From Putridiphycobacter sp045110285 (GTDB lineage Bacteria > Bacteroidota > Bacteroidia > Flavobacteriales_D > Crocinitomicaceae): a stretch of 64,000 nt of DNA. The DNA lies in assembly GCA_045110285.1 (NCBI GenBank), contig JBGCGA010000037.1, forward strand, positions 36,677 to 100,676, in the 5' to 3' direction. Position 1 is the stretch's first letter; the number at the start of each line of letters is the position of its first letter. Both the position numbers and the translations under genes were made by a program. The notes beneath the pieces were generated by a model, which was not told the origin of the DNA, did not search any database, and worked only from the letters and a program-made list of their open reading frames with translations. Of the stretch, positions 33,820 to 42,457 are shown piece by piece.

Positions 33820-35112
33820 CTATTGCTCTTTAATCAATTTAGTAGCCCAACCATCATCTAGCTTTACAATATACATTGCAGGGCTCAAGACTTTAATGTC
33901 CAGCTTAATGATATTTTTTCCACTGACAGGTTCCGTGTAAACTAGTTTCCCCGCCATATTATAGATGTTAATGTTTTTTGCTTCCAAGTAATTTTCAGGA
34001 ATTTGAACAGCTATCATTTCTGAACTTGGATTTGGGAAAATTTCTAACTGAGAATTTTCTTTTTCTTTCAAACCAAGTCCTATTGAGGAAATGTAAACGC
34101 ATTCAGAAGTATCAACACATGTGTTTTGATTGATTACTACAGCATAATTACCGTTGGTTGTCGCAGTAAAAGATTGTCCGGTCTCATTGATTAATTCTGC
34201 GTAGTTATTGTCGCAGTCTAACCACTGGTATGATGTGGTATTAGGTGTTGCTGTGATATGAGGGTCATTTACGATAGTGCTCAAAATGGGCAAACTGTCA
34301 CAGCCATAGGTAGTAATAGCAACGCAAGCGGAAGTGTCAGTACAGCCTGCATTTGAGATTTGAACGGCGTAGTTACCATCTGTAGGAGCAGTATATGTTT
34401 GATTACTTTGATTAGGTATAATTGCATAGTCATTGTCACAATCTAGCCATTGATAAAACGAATTTTGACCGTTTGCTGTCAAATTTGAATCTATTATTGA
34501 AATTGAATTATCTAAAATAGTATCACAAGAATACACATTACCAATTTTAACAGTTTCAATTAGGTCAAAGTAGGTTTGCGCAAACTGCGGCCCACCAGTA
34601 AGTCCTGCATCTAATATAACTACTGCGCTATCGCCTGCCGATAGAAAGAATGTATCAATAGCTGTTAGCTGAATCCAATTTGTTGAGCTGGAGTAAGAAA
34701 TATTACTTGTAGTTGGCAGAAAATTTCCATTATCTATGCCAAAGCCTATTCCCGCAAATGTGCTAGAATAATTACTATCAACTCTTAGCCATCCACTAAC
34801 TTCAATAATATCTCCTTGTTGAATATTTGGAATAGCTCTATTTATATATTGGTAAAAGCAACCTTGTGTTGCGCCAGCAGGTGATTCTAAACACCAGTTT
34901 CCACCTCCAGGAGCATTGTCGTTAAACGAAGCCAATGGGTAACATATAGTATTCCAGTCTACAATACTTGCATTGTAGTTTGAAGTTTCAAAACTTTCAA
35001 TAAATATTGATGTTTGAGCCTGTCCAACAAAACCTAAAATATAAAAAATGAAAAACATTGTTTTTAGATCTAAAATCAATTCAGTTCTCATAGGTTTAAA
35101 TTTAATTTTCAC
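33820..35112 (-). CDS. T9SS type A sorting domain-containing secreted protein
   Basis: A 430-residue protein from ATG 35112; alternative starts at 35091 and 35058 would put the hydrophobic signal (MFFIFYILGFVGQAQ) nearer the N-terminus. The N-terminal half is a jellyroll-like domain with GNWCLESPAG. Then come two tandem units of about 70 residues sharing YQWLDCDNxYA, xxGNYAVxI and C-x-D-T-S-x-C, like Ig-type repeats with a disulfide. The C-terminal 75 residues are a type A T9SS sorting domain (LEIFPNPSSEMIAVQI ... NIYNMAGKLVYTE ... PAMYIVKL). It should be exported across the outer membrane and surface-attached or released. Specific function unknown. Confidence 0.85.
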   Translation of the reverse strand: MKIKFKPMRTELILDLKTMFFIFYILGFVGQAQTSIFIESFETSNYNASIVDWNTICYPLASFNDNAPGGGNWCLESPAGATQGCFYQYINRAIPNIQQGDIIEVSGWLRVDSNYSSTFAGIGFGIDNGNFLPTTSNISYSSSTNWIQLTAIDTFFLSAGDSAVVILDAGLTGGPQFAQTYFDLIETVKIGNVYSCDTILDNSISIIDSNLTANGQNSFYQWLDCDNDYAIIPNQSNQTYTAPTDGNYAVQISNAGCTDTSACVAITTYGCDSLPILSTIVNDPHITATPNTTSYQWLDCDNNYAELINETGQSFTATTNGNYAVVINQNTCVDTSECVYISSIGLGLKEKENSQLEIFPNPSSEMIAVQIPENYLEAKNINIYNMAGKLVYTEPVSGKNIIKLDIKVLSPAMYIVKLDDGWATKLIKEQ

Positions 35113-35131
35113 ATGTAAAGTTGCTGATAAT

Positions 35132-35139
35132 CAAATATA
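35132..35139 (-). promoter_or_regulatory. candidate -7 box for the T9SS type A gene
   Basis: On the minus strand it reads TATATTTG, a perfect TAnnTTTG, 19 bases before the ATG at 35112. No -33 TTG at normal spacing was identified. Confidence 0.4.
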
Positions 35140-35240
35140 AGAAATTTAATTGACATAAAATAATAGTTCAATATTTCGAATGAAAGGAATTGTCTCTAGC
35201 TTCGACTCAGAACAAAATACTATATCACTGTTAGAAAACA

Positions 35241-35459
35241 ATGCGCAGTAATCTAGAAATAGCAATCGAGAAATTAGATTTTGAGAATTTAAATATTCTT
35301 CAAATATCTAGTTTACTAAACTCAGATTCAGATTTAACACAAATCAGTAATACAATGACTAAAATTCGAAAAAGAAAACAAATTTTTCCTCCTAATGTTT
35401 TTGGTAAATGTGGAATAGATAGAAGAGCAAATGATTGTGGAGATGCTTCGGAGTATTGA
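35241..35459 (+). CDS. small protein of unknown function, possible peptide precursor
   Basis: A 72-residue reading frame standing alone between two minus-strand genes. The first 40 residues are acidic and amphipathic (MRSNLEIAIEKLDFENLNIL), then a basic KIRKRKQ segment, then a C-terminal tail GKCGIDRRANDCGDASEY with two cysteines eight residues apart. There is no signal peptide. The leader-basic-Cys layout resembles a ribosomal peptide precursor, but no modification or export genes are beside it, so that is speculative. It has no overlap with other genes, which slightly supports it being real. Confidence 0.45.
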   Translation: MRSNLEIAIEKLDFENLNILQISSLLNSDSDLTQISNTMTKIRKRKQIFPPNVFGKCGIDRRANDCGDASEY

Positions 35460-35515
35460 AACTAAATTACTTGAACTTTTAATTTTAAATCAGTATTATT
35501 CTATTCATGATTGAT

Positions 35516-36070
35516 TTAATCTTCGTATCTCCCATCAAACCTTCCTTCTGAAATCGTAAAATTTCCGTTAGCTCCGTATACTGAAAATGAAAACCATCCT
35601 GAAATTATTTTGTTAGTTTCATCAAAATGGGTGATTGTGATGCTATGCTCTTTACTCTGGTCTACATGGTGGCTGGTACTGCTAAAAGAGTTGTGGTTTG
35701 GTTCGTAATATGTTGGGTATACATATGAAGGGTACGAAAGACTGTCCTCTAATTTGTATTTTCCTAAGCCTTGAAAATCTATTACTGAGATAAAAATTTT
35801 TTGATCTAGACTTTCATCTTCTTTATGTTCTTGTTTCGCAATTATTTTCAACTTTTTTACAGAATCATTATATATACGAATGTCCAACATTTTTGCACCT
35901 GTCCACCCACCATTATACACTTTTGCAATAAAGGCCTCGCCATTTATTAAGCATCCAAAGTTATAGCTTCCAGTTGCACTGTATTCGGGGAGTTTATCCA
36001 GTTCTGAAACTTCCTCTTTTTTGCAGGACAAAATACATAGTATGAGTAAAGAATATATTATTATTTTCAT
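35516..36070 (-). CDS. putative lipoprotein, DUF6252-like
   Basis: A 184-residue protein with a lipoprotein signal (MKIIIYSLLILCILSCKKEE, lipobox ILSC, cysteine at residue 16). The mature part begins with TGSYNFGCLINGEAFIAKV, the opening seen in a family of Bacteroidota lipoproteins that I associate with DUF6252, and continues as beta strands ending with GNFTISEGRFDGRYED. Function is unknown; it is probably anchored in the outer membrane. It starts 5 bases after the stop of the upstream barrel gene and so is probably co-transcribed with it. Confidence 0.72.
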   Translation of the reverse strand: MKIIIYSLLILCILSCKKEEVSELDKLPEYSATGSYNFGCLINGEAFIAKVYNGGWTGAKMLDIRIYNDSVKKLKIIAKQEHKEDESLDQKIFISVIDFQGLGKYKLEDSLSYPSYVYPTYYEPNHNSFSSTSHHVDQSKEHSITITHFDETNKIISGWFSFSVYGANGNFTISEGRFDGRYED

Positions 36071-36075
36071 CTCTA

Positions 36076-36972
36076 TTAAAAATCCAACCTATAAAACGCA
36101 CTAACTTTAAATAACCAGCTGTCAGAGAAATCAGCATTTAACTGAGAGCGTTCATTTCCAAAATAAACTAATGGCATTGCAAAATCAACAGTTTCGTTAT
36201 ATATTCTGTAAGAACGGGCAACAGATCTTCCAACACCTAATTGCAAATTGATTCCACTCTTCAAGCTGTATTGTAAGTAGGTATATAAATCGTTAGTTGA
36301 ACGGGCTAAATATCTATCATTTTCATTAAACAGGGGTTCGTTCAAGTTGTAAGTTCTTACTTGCCCCTTAAAATTAAATCCAACTCTGATCTTATCACTC
36401 AACGAATAGTTTAAATCAACTGCTAGTGGTAGTAATACTTTAGCTTCAAATTTTTCAGAAGGGCTGAGATAATGAAACCCTAAAATGGGCACCAAAAATG
36501 TACTAAATAATTCAGTATTTGCATAAAGCCCAAATTTGTAATTAAGACGGTCAGATTTTATGTATTTCATTAACGCAACTCCTCCAATTTGAAAGTCATC
36601 TTTTCCAAATTTCTTTAAATCAGACGATACTTTTGGTAATAGAATATATGTACCCGACCATTTATCAGAATGTTTGATATTAGTTCCAAGTTTGAGTGTA
36701 ATTCCAGTTACTGATTCTTTGTCTCTAAACGGATTAAATGAACCCTGAGTATATTCGTAAGTTAAACCAGTTAAAATTGTAGCTTTTTCATTAATTACTA
36801 TCGGCAAGGTAAAATCACCATTCATTTCTCTCAAATTCACTTCGGCTGCAGTAGTGTCGTAACTACTGGGCGAAGAAGCTGCATAGTCGAATTTCACTAA
36901 GTCAATATAGTTTTGACCAAATGCTTGCCCTATTGATACTATGACGATAAAGAATAGAATTACTTTTTTCAT
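36076..36972 (-). CDS. outer-membrane beta-barrel protein, DUF6268-like
   Basis: A 298-residue protein with a signal peptide (VILFFIVIVSIGQAFGQ). The mature part is a run of amphipathic strands (for example FTLPIVINEKATILTGLTYEY and KFGLYANTELFSTFLVPILGFHYLSP) and ends in a strand with terminal Phe (LFKVSAFYRLDF), the BAM signal of barrels. It resembles the DUF6268 group of Bacteroidota barrels. Function unknown. Followed 5 bases later by a lipoprotein gene. A candidate -7 box (TAGATTTG, minus strand 36984-36977) lies just upstream. Confidence 0.72.
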   Translation of the reverse strand: MKKVILFFIVIVSIGQAFGQNYIDLVKFDYAASSPSSYDTTAAEVNLREMNGDFTLPIVINEKATILTGLTYEYTQGSFNPFRDKESVTGITLKLGTNIKHSDKWSGTYILLPKVSSDLKKFGKDDFQIGGVALMKYIKSDRLNYKFGLYANTELFSTFLVPILGFHYLSPSEKFEAKVLLPLAVDLNYSLSDKIRVGFNFKGQVRTYNLNEPLFNENDRYLARSTNDLYTYLQYSLKSGINLQLGVGRSVARSYRIYNETVDFAMPLVYFGNERSQLNADFSDSWLFKVSAFYRLDF

Positions 36973-37063
36973 ATGTCAAATCTACTGTGAATATACAGTA
37001 TTATTTAATTGAATTAAGCTAATGAGTTGTCAATTTGCGGAAAATGCAAAAGCAAATTAATTA

Positions 37064-37750
37064 TTATTCCATAAGCCTTCGTAAGGGCTCAACCATTAAG
37101 TCAGCCCATAAACCATATTGTGTGCCCGAAGGATGAAGTCCGTCACTTGCAACCAATTCTGGCTGAATCAATCCGTTTTGAGAGATTGGCGTAATGTCTA
37201 TGAATAAAATGCCCTCGGTTTCCGCAACCGATTTACAAATGGCATTATATTGTGCCAGCCTTTCTGATATGCTTTTTTGATTCGATTGACCGTAAGGCGT
37301 ATATCCATAATCTGGAATACTAACAATAAAAACGCCATCCTTACCCTTTTTAGAGTGCTTAATTGCAAAGTTGAGACATGTTCTAAATTTTTGCTCAAAA
37401 TCATTTGGGTCTTCACCCTGGAATTCATTATTGACGCCAATTAGTAATGATACAATATCGAATTTTTCATCTGTTAGTTGATCTTCGGCCGCAGATAATA
37501 AATTATCAGTTCGCCAACCAGTTTTTGCAATTATTTCAGTTGATATGCCAGTGCTATCATTTATCAATCTGCTTTCTAGTTGATTGGGCCACCTTTCTGA
37601 TTCTGATACTGACTCTCCTATAGTATAGGAATCTCCCAGTGCCAAGTACGATAGATTGTGAATGACAGGGTCTTTTTCTTGAAAAATTTGTACTTTTTCG
37701 GTACAAGCAAATAGTATGGTAAGCGTAAAAATTTGCACTAGGTATTTCAT
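37064..37750 (-). CDS. SGNH/GDSL hydrolase family lipoprotein
   Basis: A 228-residue esterase-type protein with a lipoprotein signal (LTILFACTEK, cysteine at residue 16). SGNH blocks are complete: block I LALGDSYTIGESV with the nucleophilic Ser; block II with the Gly in IAKTGWRTDNL; block III SLLIGVNNEFQGED with the Asn; and block V ASDGLHPSGTQY with the catalytic Asp and His. It probably de-esterifies lipids or acylated glycans in the periplasm or at the outer membrane. It stands alone, divergent from the PD40 lipoprotein gene. Confidence 0.9.
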   Translation of the reverse strand: MKYLVQIFTLTILFACTEKVQIFQEKDPVIHNLSYLALGDSYTIGESVSESERWPNQLESRLINDSTGISTEIIAKTGWRTDNLLSAAEDQLTDEKFDIVSLLIGVNNEFQGEDPNDFEQKFRTCLNFAIKHSKKGKDGVFIVSIPDYGYTPYGQSNQKSISERLAQYNAICKSVAETEGILFIDITPISQNGLIQPELVASDGLHPSGTQYGLWADLMVEPLRRLME

Positions 37751-37911
37751 ACCTACAATTTACAATAAAATCTTGTTCAAATTTTCATTAGGAGCACCTA
37801 GTTGAATAATATTTCAGTATTTCTCCTTTATAATATACAGGGTATTACCTGAAACTTGAAAAAATCGGTATACTAGCTTTTGATTTACTAGAAATATTCT
37901 GTACGTTTGCT

Positions 37912-37919
37912 TTCGATTT
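37912..37919 (+). promoter_or_regulatory. candidate -7 box for the PD40 lipoprotein gene
   Basis: TACGTTTG matches TAnnTTTG and lies 13 bases before the ATG at 37933. TTTTG lies further upstream but with too wide a spacing. Confidence 0.45.
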
Positions 37920-37932
37920 AAATTGAGTTTTT

Positions 37933-38985
37933 ATGAGCCTAACAAATAAAGTAGTTGCAGGGTGCGTCTCTTGTTTAATACTAGTAACAAGTTGTTATGA
38001 TAGACAAACTAGTTTTGAAGAAAAGACAACAGTTACAATAAACGAAAGAGAGCGGTCAGTCGACTACAGAGCTCTGAGTGTTCCAGAAGAAGGAGGAATG
38101 AGATTCATCCGATTTACTTCTGAAGACGAAAAAGTGTTTGGTCCATCTGTAAGAAGAAGAAAAGGTGTGCTTTCTTGGTATACAGCCCCTTTTATTGCAG
38201 TGAGCCCGTCTGGCGATAAAGTGGCTTATATAGGTTCAAAAGATGATAAAAACAATGTATACATCAAAAGTTTAGTTGGCGGAAAATCAACAATTCAAAG
38301 AACATTTAGAGACAAAGTTCTAGGTGTTAGTTTTTCGAAAGATGGTGAAAAGATTGCATTCGTTGATGTTGTAGACGGGAATTCTGATATTTTTCAAATT
38401 AACGCGACACAAGGTGCAGCAGTGCAACAAATTGCAAAATCTCCAAGTGGTGAAACTTCTCCTACTTATGGGTACGGAGAGGAATTATTTTATGCTAAAA
38501 GCGAATATGCCAGTACAATAGAGAAATATCGTTATTACATATGGAGTTATAATTTAAAAACAGGTCTAAATACTCAGTATTCAGAAGGTCACACTCCATG
38601 TTTAAGTAAAAATGATGAGATGGTTTACATCACTAGAAATGATAAAGAACTTGGTTTTGGTGAAATTTGGTCAATTGATTTAAAAACAGGTCAAGAAATT
38701 CGAATTTTAGATGACTCTGAGAGAGGTTTTTCAACACCGCAAATTTCGCCAGATGGCAAAAAATTACTGTGTACGGGTTCAACTTTAATTTCTAGAAATA
38801 GGGTTGAAAACTTAGACGTTTATATCGTAAATACTGATGGAACAGGATTGACACAACTGACATTTCACCCGGGTGATGATGTTTCAGCTGTCTGGGGACC
38901 AAATGGAGATAAAATTTATTTCTTATCTCAACGCGGAAATGAAAAGGGAGCATACGGGGTATGGATGATTGACTACAAAAATTAA
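37933..38985 (+). CDS. TolB-like PD40 repeat lipoprotein
   Basis: A 350-residue lipoprotein (lipobox VTSC, cysteine at about residue 21). The rest is a six-bladed-type beta-propeller built of PD40 repeats: AVSPSGDKVAYIGSKDDKNN, SFSKDGEKIAFVDVVDGNSD, ISPDGKKLLCTGST and WGPNGDKIYFLSQRGNEKG. These resemble the propeller of TolB and of peptidase-associated PD40 proteins, which act as protein-binding platforms. It is followed 10 bases later by a barrel gene, so the two could form an envelope complex; function unknown. Confidence 0.82.
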   Translation: MSLTNKVVAGCVSCLILVTSCYDRQTSFEEKTTVTINERERSVDYRALSVPEEGGMRFIRFTSEDEKVFGPSVRRRKGVLSWYTAPFIAVSPSGDKVAYIGSKDDKNNVYIKSLVGGKSTIQRTFRDKVLGVSFSKDGEKIAFVDVVDGNSDIFQINATQGAAVQQIAKSPSGETSPTYGYGEELFYAKSEYASTIEKYRYYIWSYNLKTGLNTQYSEGHTPCLSKNDEMVYITRNDKELGFGEIWSIDLKTGQEIRILDDSERGFSTPQISPDGKKLLCTGSTLISRNRVENLDVYIVNTDGTGLTQLTFHPGDDVSAVWGPNGDKIYFLSQRGNEKGAYGVWMIDYKN

Positions 38986-38995
38986 AAGATAAACT

Positions 38996-39922
38996 ATGAA
39001 ATTTATACTACTAATAATCACTTTTTTTGCTACAATGCACTCATTTGGACAGTGGACAAAAGGAGGAACAGAAAAAAATTACGATCAGTACAGAATAATT
39101 AGAGATACAATAGTATCAATTGAGAAAATAAAAATTCCAATTAAAAACACGAGTTATCGCTATGCTTCAATTGGCTCTGTATTATCTATGAATTCGTATC
39201 TTAGAAGTTTGCCATTACCTAATCAGATGATTAATGGACAAGGCTACATGGGTGAGGTTTTCAGTTCTGGAAAAATGGGGATTAGCTCCGGTATGTCATT
39301 CTCATTAGGCGGAATTCGACAGATTCAGCAAATAAATGAAAAGTTAATTGAGCGAGTAGATGTAGGTTTTGCATGGGATTTGAATTTTTCTTCAATGAAA
39401 TGTTCTCTTGATGAAGTTAGGTTTAGTTCTGCTTTTAACGATCTTTACAAAGATTTTTTAGCCGCATACGGAGATACTAAATTCAGAATGATGAGTTGGA
39501 GATTTGGGCCATCTGTAACGCTTACTCCCGATCCAAAGTCTGACCTAGTGCGTTTGGATGTATTTTTGAAAACAGGAATAACAGGAATATTTTCAGGCAT
39601 AAATGATTACGTATATGCTTCATATACTGATTTCGAGTCAGATTTAGAATACCAATCTACTGTTAATTATTCACGACAAAGTACGTTTACTGCACCATTT
39701 CAATTTGGTTTTAATGTACGATTTAAAGATCGACTTTTTGTGGGCTTAGAAATTAATAAACGTTTAATTTCAACATCAACAGTAACTGAAGATATATCGA
39801 TAACAATATATGAAACAAATACTTTTCAGAGCTTTGAAGCGCAAGAGTATGGCGTTTATAATAATGTTGCTGATTTGGGAAATATCACATTGAATATAGG
39901 ATTTACCTTTGGTACTAAATAG
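38996..39922 (+). CDS. secreted protein, probable outer-membrane beta-barrel, unknown function
   Basis: A 308-residue protein with a signal peptide (LLIITFFATMHSFGQ). The mature part has strands rich in Ser, Phe and Tyr (GISSGMSFSLGGI, APFQFGFNVRFKDRLFVGLEI) and ends in NITLNIGFTFGTK, typical of an outer-membrane barrel with a C-terminal aromatic strand. No family recognised. It lies 10 bases after the PD40 lipoprotein, suggesting co-expression. The following 217 bases to the next gene contain no gene; a TATCTTTA word near 40083 is a weak promoter candidate. Confidence 0.65.
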   Translation: MKFILLIITFFATMHSFGQWTKGGTEKNYDQYRIIRDTIVSIEKIKIPIKNTSYRYASIGSVLSMNSYLRSLPLPNQMINGQGYMGEVFSSGKMGISSGMSFSLGGIRQIQQINEKLIERVDVGFAWDLNFSSMKCSLDEVRFSSAFNDLYKDFLAAYGDTKFRMMSWRFGPSVTLTPDPKSDLVRLDVFLKTGITGIFSGINDYVYASYTDFESDLEYQSTVNYSRQSTFTAPFQFGFNVRFKDRLFVGLEINKRLISTSTVTEDISITIYETNTFQSFEAQEYGVYNNVADLGNITLNIGFTFGTK

Positions 39923-40139
39923 ATAACAATATTCTGAGACAGTGTCGTTGGTAGTGCTATGAATAATCTACATTTCAGTTTATTATAATGCTGACTCGTG
40001 TGCATAATCAGAGCTAATTCATTTTTTAACTAGCGAATAATTCGATTATGAGCTTCGGACTAATGTCTTTTGAAAAATCGTGGTATCTTTATTGTTTTGT
40101 TCCTAGCAAGATGGTATTTTTAGCGTTTTTTTACTGTAA

Positions 40140-41486
40140 ATGATTAGAGCTTCAGCAGTTGCTTATATATATTTTTTTTCGTGCTTTTGCTTCTGTCAAA
40201 CTTTTGAGACAGAACGAGGAGGTTTCTATTTTTTCGCCCCTGTAAAATCAGGGTTTGTTGGCATGTCAACTGTTGCACTAAATATTGGTGTAGGGGAGTA
40301 TGTGAGTAGCGGAAATACAATCACAACTTATTATAAGGATGGAAGTAAAAAAGGAAGTTCTTCAGTTGATTGCCGTGATGGAATGACTGCAGGGTTTGCG
40401 AACCCAAGAAACGATTATTCTTACCTACTATCTTATTTTGTAAATACAAAAAACAGTGTTTACAAAGTTGTTATTTATCAGGCAGACAAAGAGGCGGACC
40501 TGAATAGAGTGACAGTGAACCTAAAATCAAAGTATAGTACTGTGTTGGGCAGAGGGAAATATATAATGGATTTAAAATATGCTGTTGCTACAGATAGCTC
40601 CCTCGTTTTCGTTTTCAGTAAATATATGGATGAAGTTGAGAATTTTTATTTAGTACAGGTTGAGAACCGTGAAAATAGAATTTCTATCAAAGACTTGGGA
40701 ATATCTGTTTCTAATCAAGATCTCAAAACAGGGAAAAGTAGTTCTCTTAAATTTGTTTTTGATGGTAATAGGACCATTTATGCCGTTCAGTTATCTGCTA
40801 AGCAGTCCAACTATCACCTCAAAATAAAGTCGGTAGAATTAGATTCCTTAACAGTCTCAGGTGAACGTCAAGTTAAATTAGACTTTATGAACAAGGAATT
40901 GAAAATATGTCCTTCTAACACATTAGAAAATTCAAGAGCCTATGAATCGGGATTTGGTTCTGTAATTAGTACAGAAAAGCCTCAATTAGATAGTTATATG
41001 AAATTTGATTTTTTTAAAGGTAATTTGGTAGCCACTGGTTTATTTTATCGAATGAATGCCTCAACTAGTAAAAATAGCAGAGCTGACGGAATTTTTTATG
41101 TCGATTTAAAAAATGGAACTGATAAGGTAACTAAAGTGAGCAGTAAGTTATTCTGCTCCTACACTGCCTCTGGTGACCCTACTCCTGATATTTACACGGG
41201 GTTTGGTTTATCAAAGTTTTACTGGTCTTATGTTAAAGCAACTGACAATACAGTTTGGCTATCACTAAACGGAGTAAAGTCAGAGCTTGTTAATTTAAAG
41301 AAGGGTGGAGCAAAACAAGGGATAATTAAATATTTGGACAAAAAAAATGAGATTGCTATAAAATATTTAAAGACTGGAAAATCAGCTTTGCTTGAAACAT
41401 TGAATTCTTATTATTGTCTGTACAATACAAAAACTAATTCTGTGGGTTATTATACTCAGTTGTCAATAAAAGAATTTGCTAAATAG
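40140..41486 (+). CDS. secreted protein of unknown function
   Basis: A 448-residue protein with a signal peptide (YIYFFSCFCFCQ). No domain is recognised. The mature part is beta-rich with repeated segments of the type 'sLKFVFDGNRTIYAVQLSA' and FDFFKGNLVATGLFYRM, which could be propeller blades. There is no lipobox at the expected position and no T9SS domain. It follows a PD40 lipoprotein and a barrel on the same strand, and a DnaJ-domain gene 60 bases downstream. Function unknown. Confidence 0.65.
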   Translation: MIRASAVAYIYFFSCFCFCQTFETERGGFYFFAPVKSGFVGMSTVALNIGVGEYVSSGNTITTYYKDGSKKGSSSVDCRDGMTAGFANPRNDYSYLLSYFVNTKNSVYKVVIYQADKEADLNRVTVNLKSKYSTVLGRGKYIMDLKYAVATDSSLVFVFSKYMDEVENFYLVQVENRENRISIKDLGISVSNQDLKTGKSSSLKFVFDGNRTIYAVQLSAKQSNYHLKIKSVELDSLTVSGERQVKLDFMNKELKICPSNTLENSRAYESGFGSVISTEKPQLDSYMKFDFFKGNLVATGLFYRMNASTSKNSRADGIFYVDLKNGTDKVTKVSSKLFCSYTASGDPTPDIYTGFGLSKFYWSYVKATDNTVWLSLNGVKSELVNLKKGGAKQGIIKYLDKKNEIAIKYLKTGKSALLETLNSYYCLYNTKTNSVGYYTQLSIKEFAK

Positions 41487-41546
41487 CTATTAATAAAAAT
41501 TGGCATTATTTTAGTGTATCACTGGTTATAATAATTTAATACAGCA

Positions 41547-41912
41547 ATGTCTCATAACCCTTTTAATGCCTACCAACTACTTGAAATTTCATCAATAGCA
41601 ACAGAGATTGAAATAAAGAAAGCATTCAAAATAAAAGCACTGGAATTTCATCCCGACAAGCATCAAAATGGCAAACCTGCCACTGTGCTTTTTAACATCC
41701 TAGTACAGGCAAAAGAAATTTTACTTGATCCTGAGAAAAGATTAGAACATGATTACGCCCACGGAATAAAGCTAAAACCGTCGTCTTTTGAGGAAACATT
41801 GTACAGATCAGAACCTATTCCTAAAACAGATTGGGGCTCATTACTGGTAGCTGGCATTGCTGGCTTAGCTCTTGGAGCAACAGTACTTCGAAAAAAAAGG
41901 AGTAAAAAATAG
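41547..41912 (+). CDS. DnaJ (J) domain-containing membrane-tail protein
   Basis: A 121-residue protein. The first 70 residues are a J domain (NAYQLLEISSIATEIEIKKA, HPD motif in ALEFHPDKHQNGK). A C-terminal membrane helix (about residues 97-115: LLVAGIAGLALGATVL) followed by RKKRSKK indicates a tail anchor. It lacks the G/F region and zinc domain of classical DnaJ, so it would stimulate a DnaK-type ATPase at the membrane (type III J protein). Stand-alone gene. Confidence 0.88.
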   Translation: MSHNPFNAYQLLEISSIATEIEIKKAFKIKALEFHPDKHQNGKPATVLFNILVQAKEILLDPEKRLEHDYAHGIKLKPSSFEETLYRSEPIPKTDWGSLLVAGIAGLALGATVLRKKRSKK

Positions 41913-41973
41913 CCTGATTTAATATAAGTTCCACAATTTTAATTCAAAATAAATTTTGACTATTTTTAGGGCA

Positions 41974-42435
41974 ATGGAGAACTTAAACATTATTATAAGA
42001 GATGCACAGGAACAAGACATGGAAGCCGTGCATAGGTTAATTACGGAATTAGCAATTTATGAAAAAGCTGAAGATCAAATGGTAAATTCAGTTCAACAAC
42101 TAAAAATGGATGGTTTTGGATCTAGAAAACTCTTTGACTGCATAGTAGCTCAGCAACATGATGATATTGTTGGTTTTGCACTGTTTTACACAAGTTATTC
42201 AACATGGAAGGGCGCCTGTTTATACCTTGAAGACTTTTTAGTAACTGAAAATTTTCGGGGACGTGGTGTGGGAAAGCTACTTTTTGAGCAAGTGTTTCAA
42301 ATAGCCAAGAATCGAAATGTAGGAAGGTTTGAATGGCAAGTACTAGATTGGAACGAACCTGCCATTAATTTTTACAAAAAATACAATGCAATATTAGATC
42401 CTGAGTGGTTAAATGGGAAAATTATTTTTAAATAA
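41974..42435 (+). CDS. GNAT family N-acetyltransferase
   Basis: A 153-residue acetyltransferase from the ATG at 41974; the open frame begins 18 bases earlier with TTG, which is less likely. The N-terminal IIRDAQEQDMEAVHRLI, the acetyl-CoA loop YLEDFLVTENFRGRGVGKLL and the C-terminal WQVLDWNEPAINFYKKYNA match the diamine (spermidine/spermine-type) GNAT subfamily. Substrate may be a polyamine or thialysine, but this is not certain. The gene converges on the prenyl synthase gene. Confidence 0.93.
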   Translation: MENLNIIIRDAQEQDMEAVHRLITELAIYEKAEDQMVNSVQQLKMDGFGSRKLFDCIVAQQHDDIVGFALFYTSYSTWKGACLYLEDFLVTENFRGRGVGKLLFEQVFQIAKNRNVGRFEWQVLDWNEPAINFYKKYNAILDPEWLNGKIIFK

Positions 42436-42457
42436 AATGCAGCTTAGGGGCTGATTT

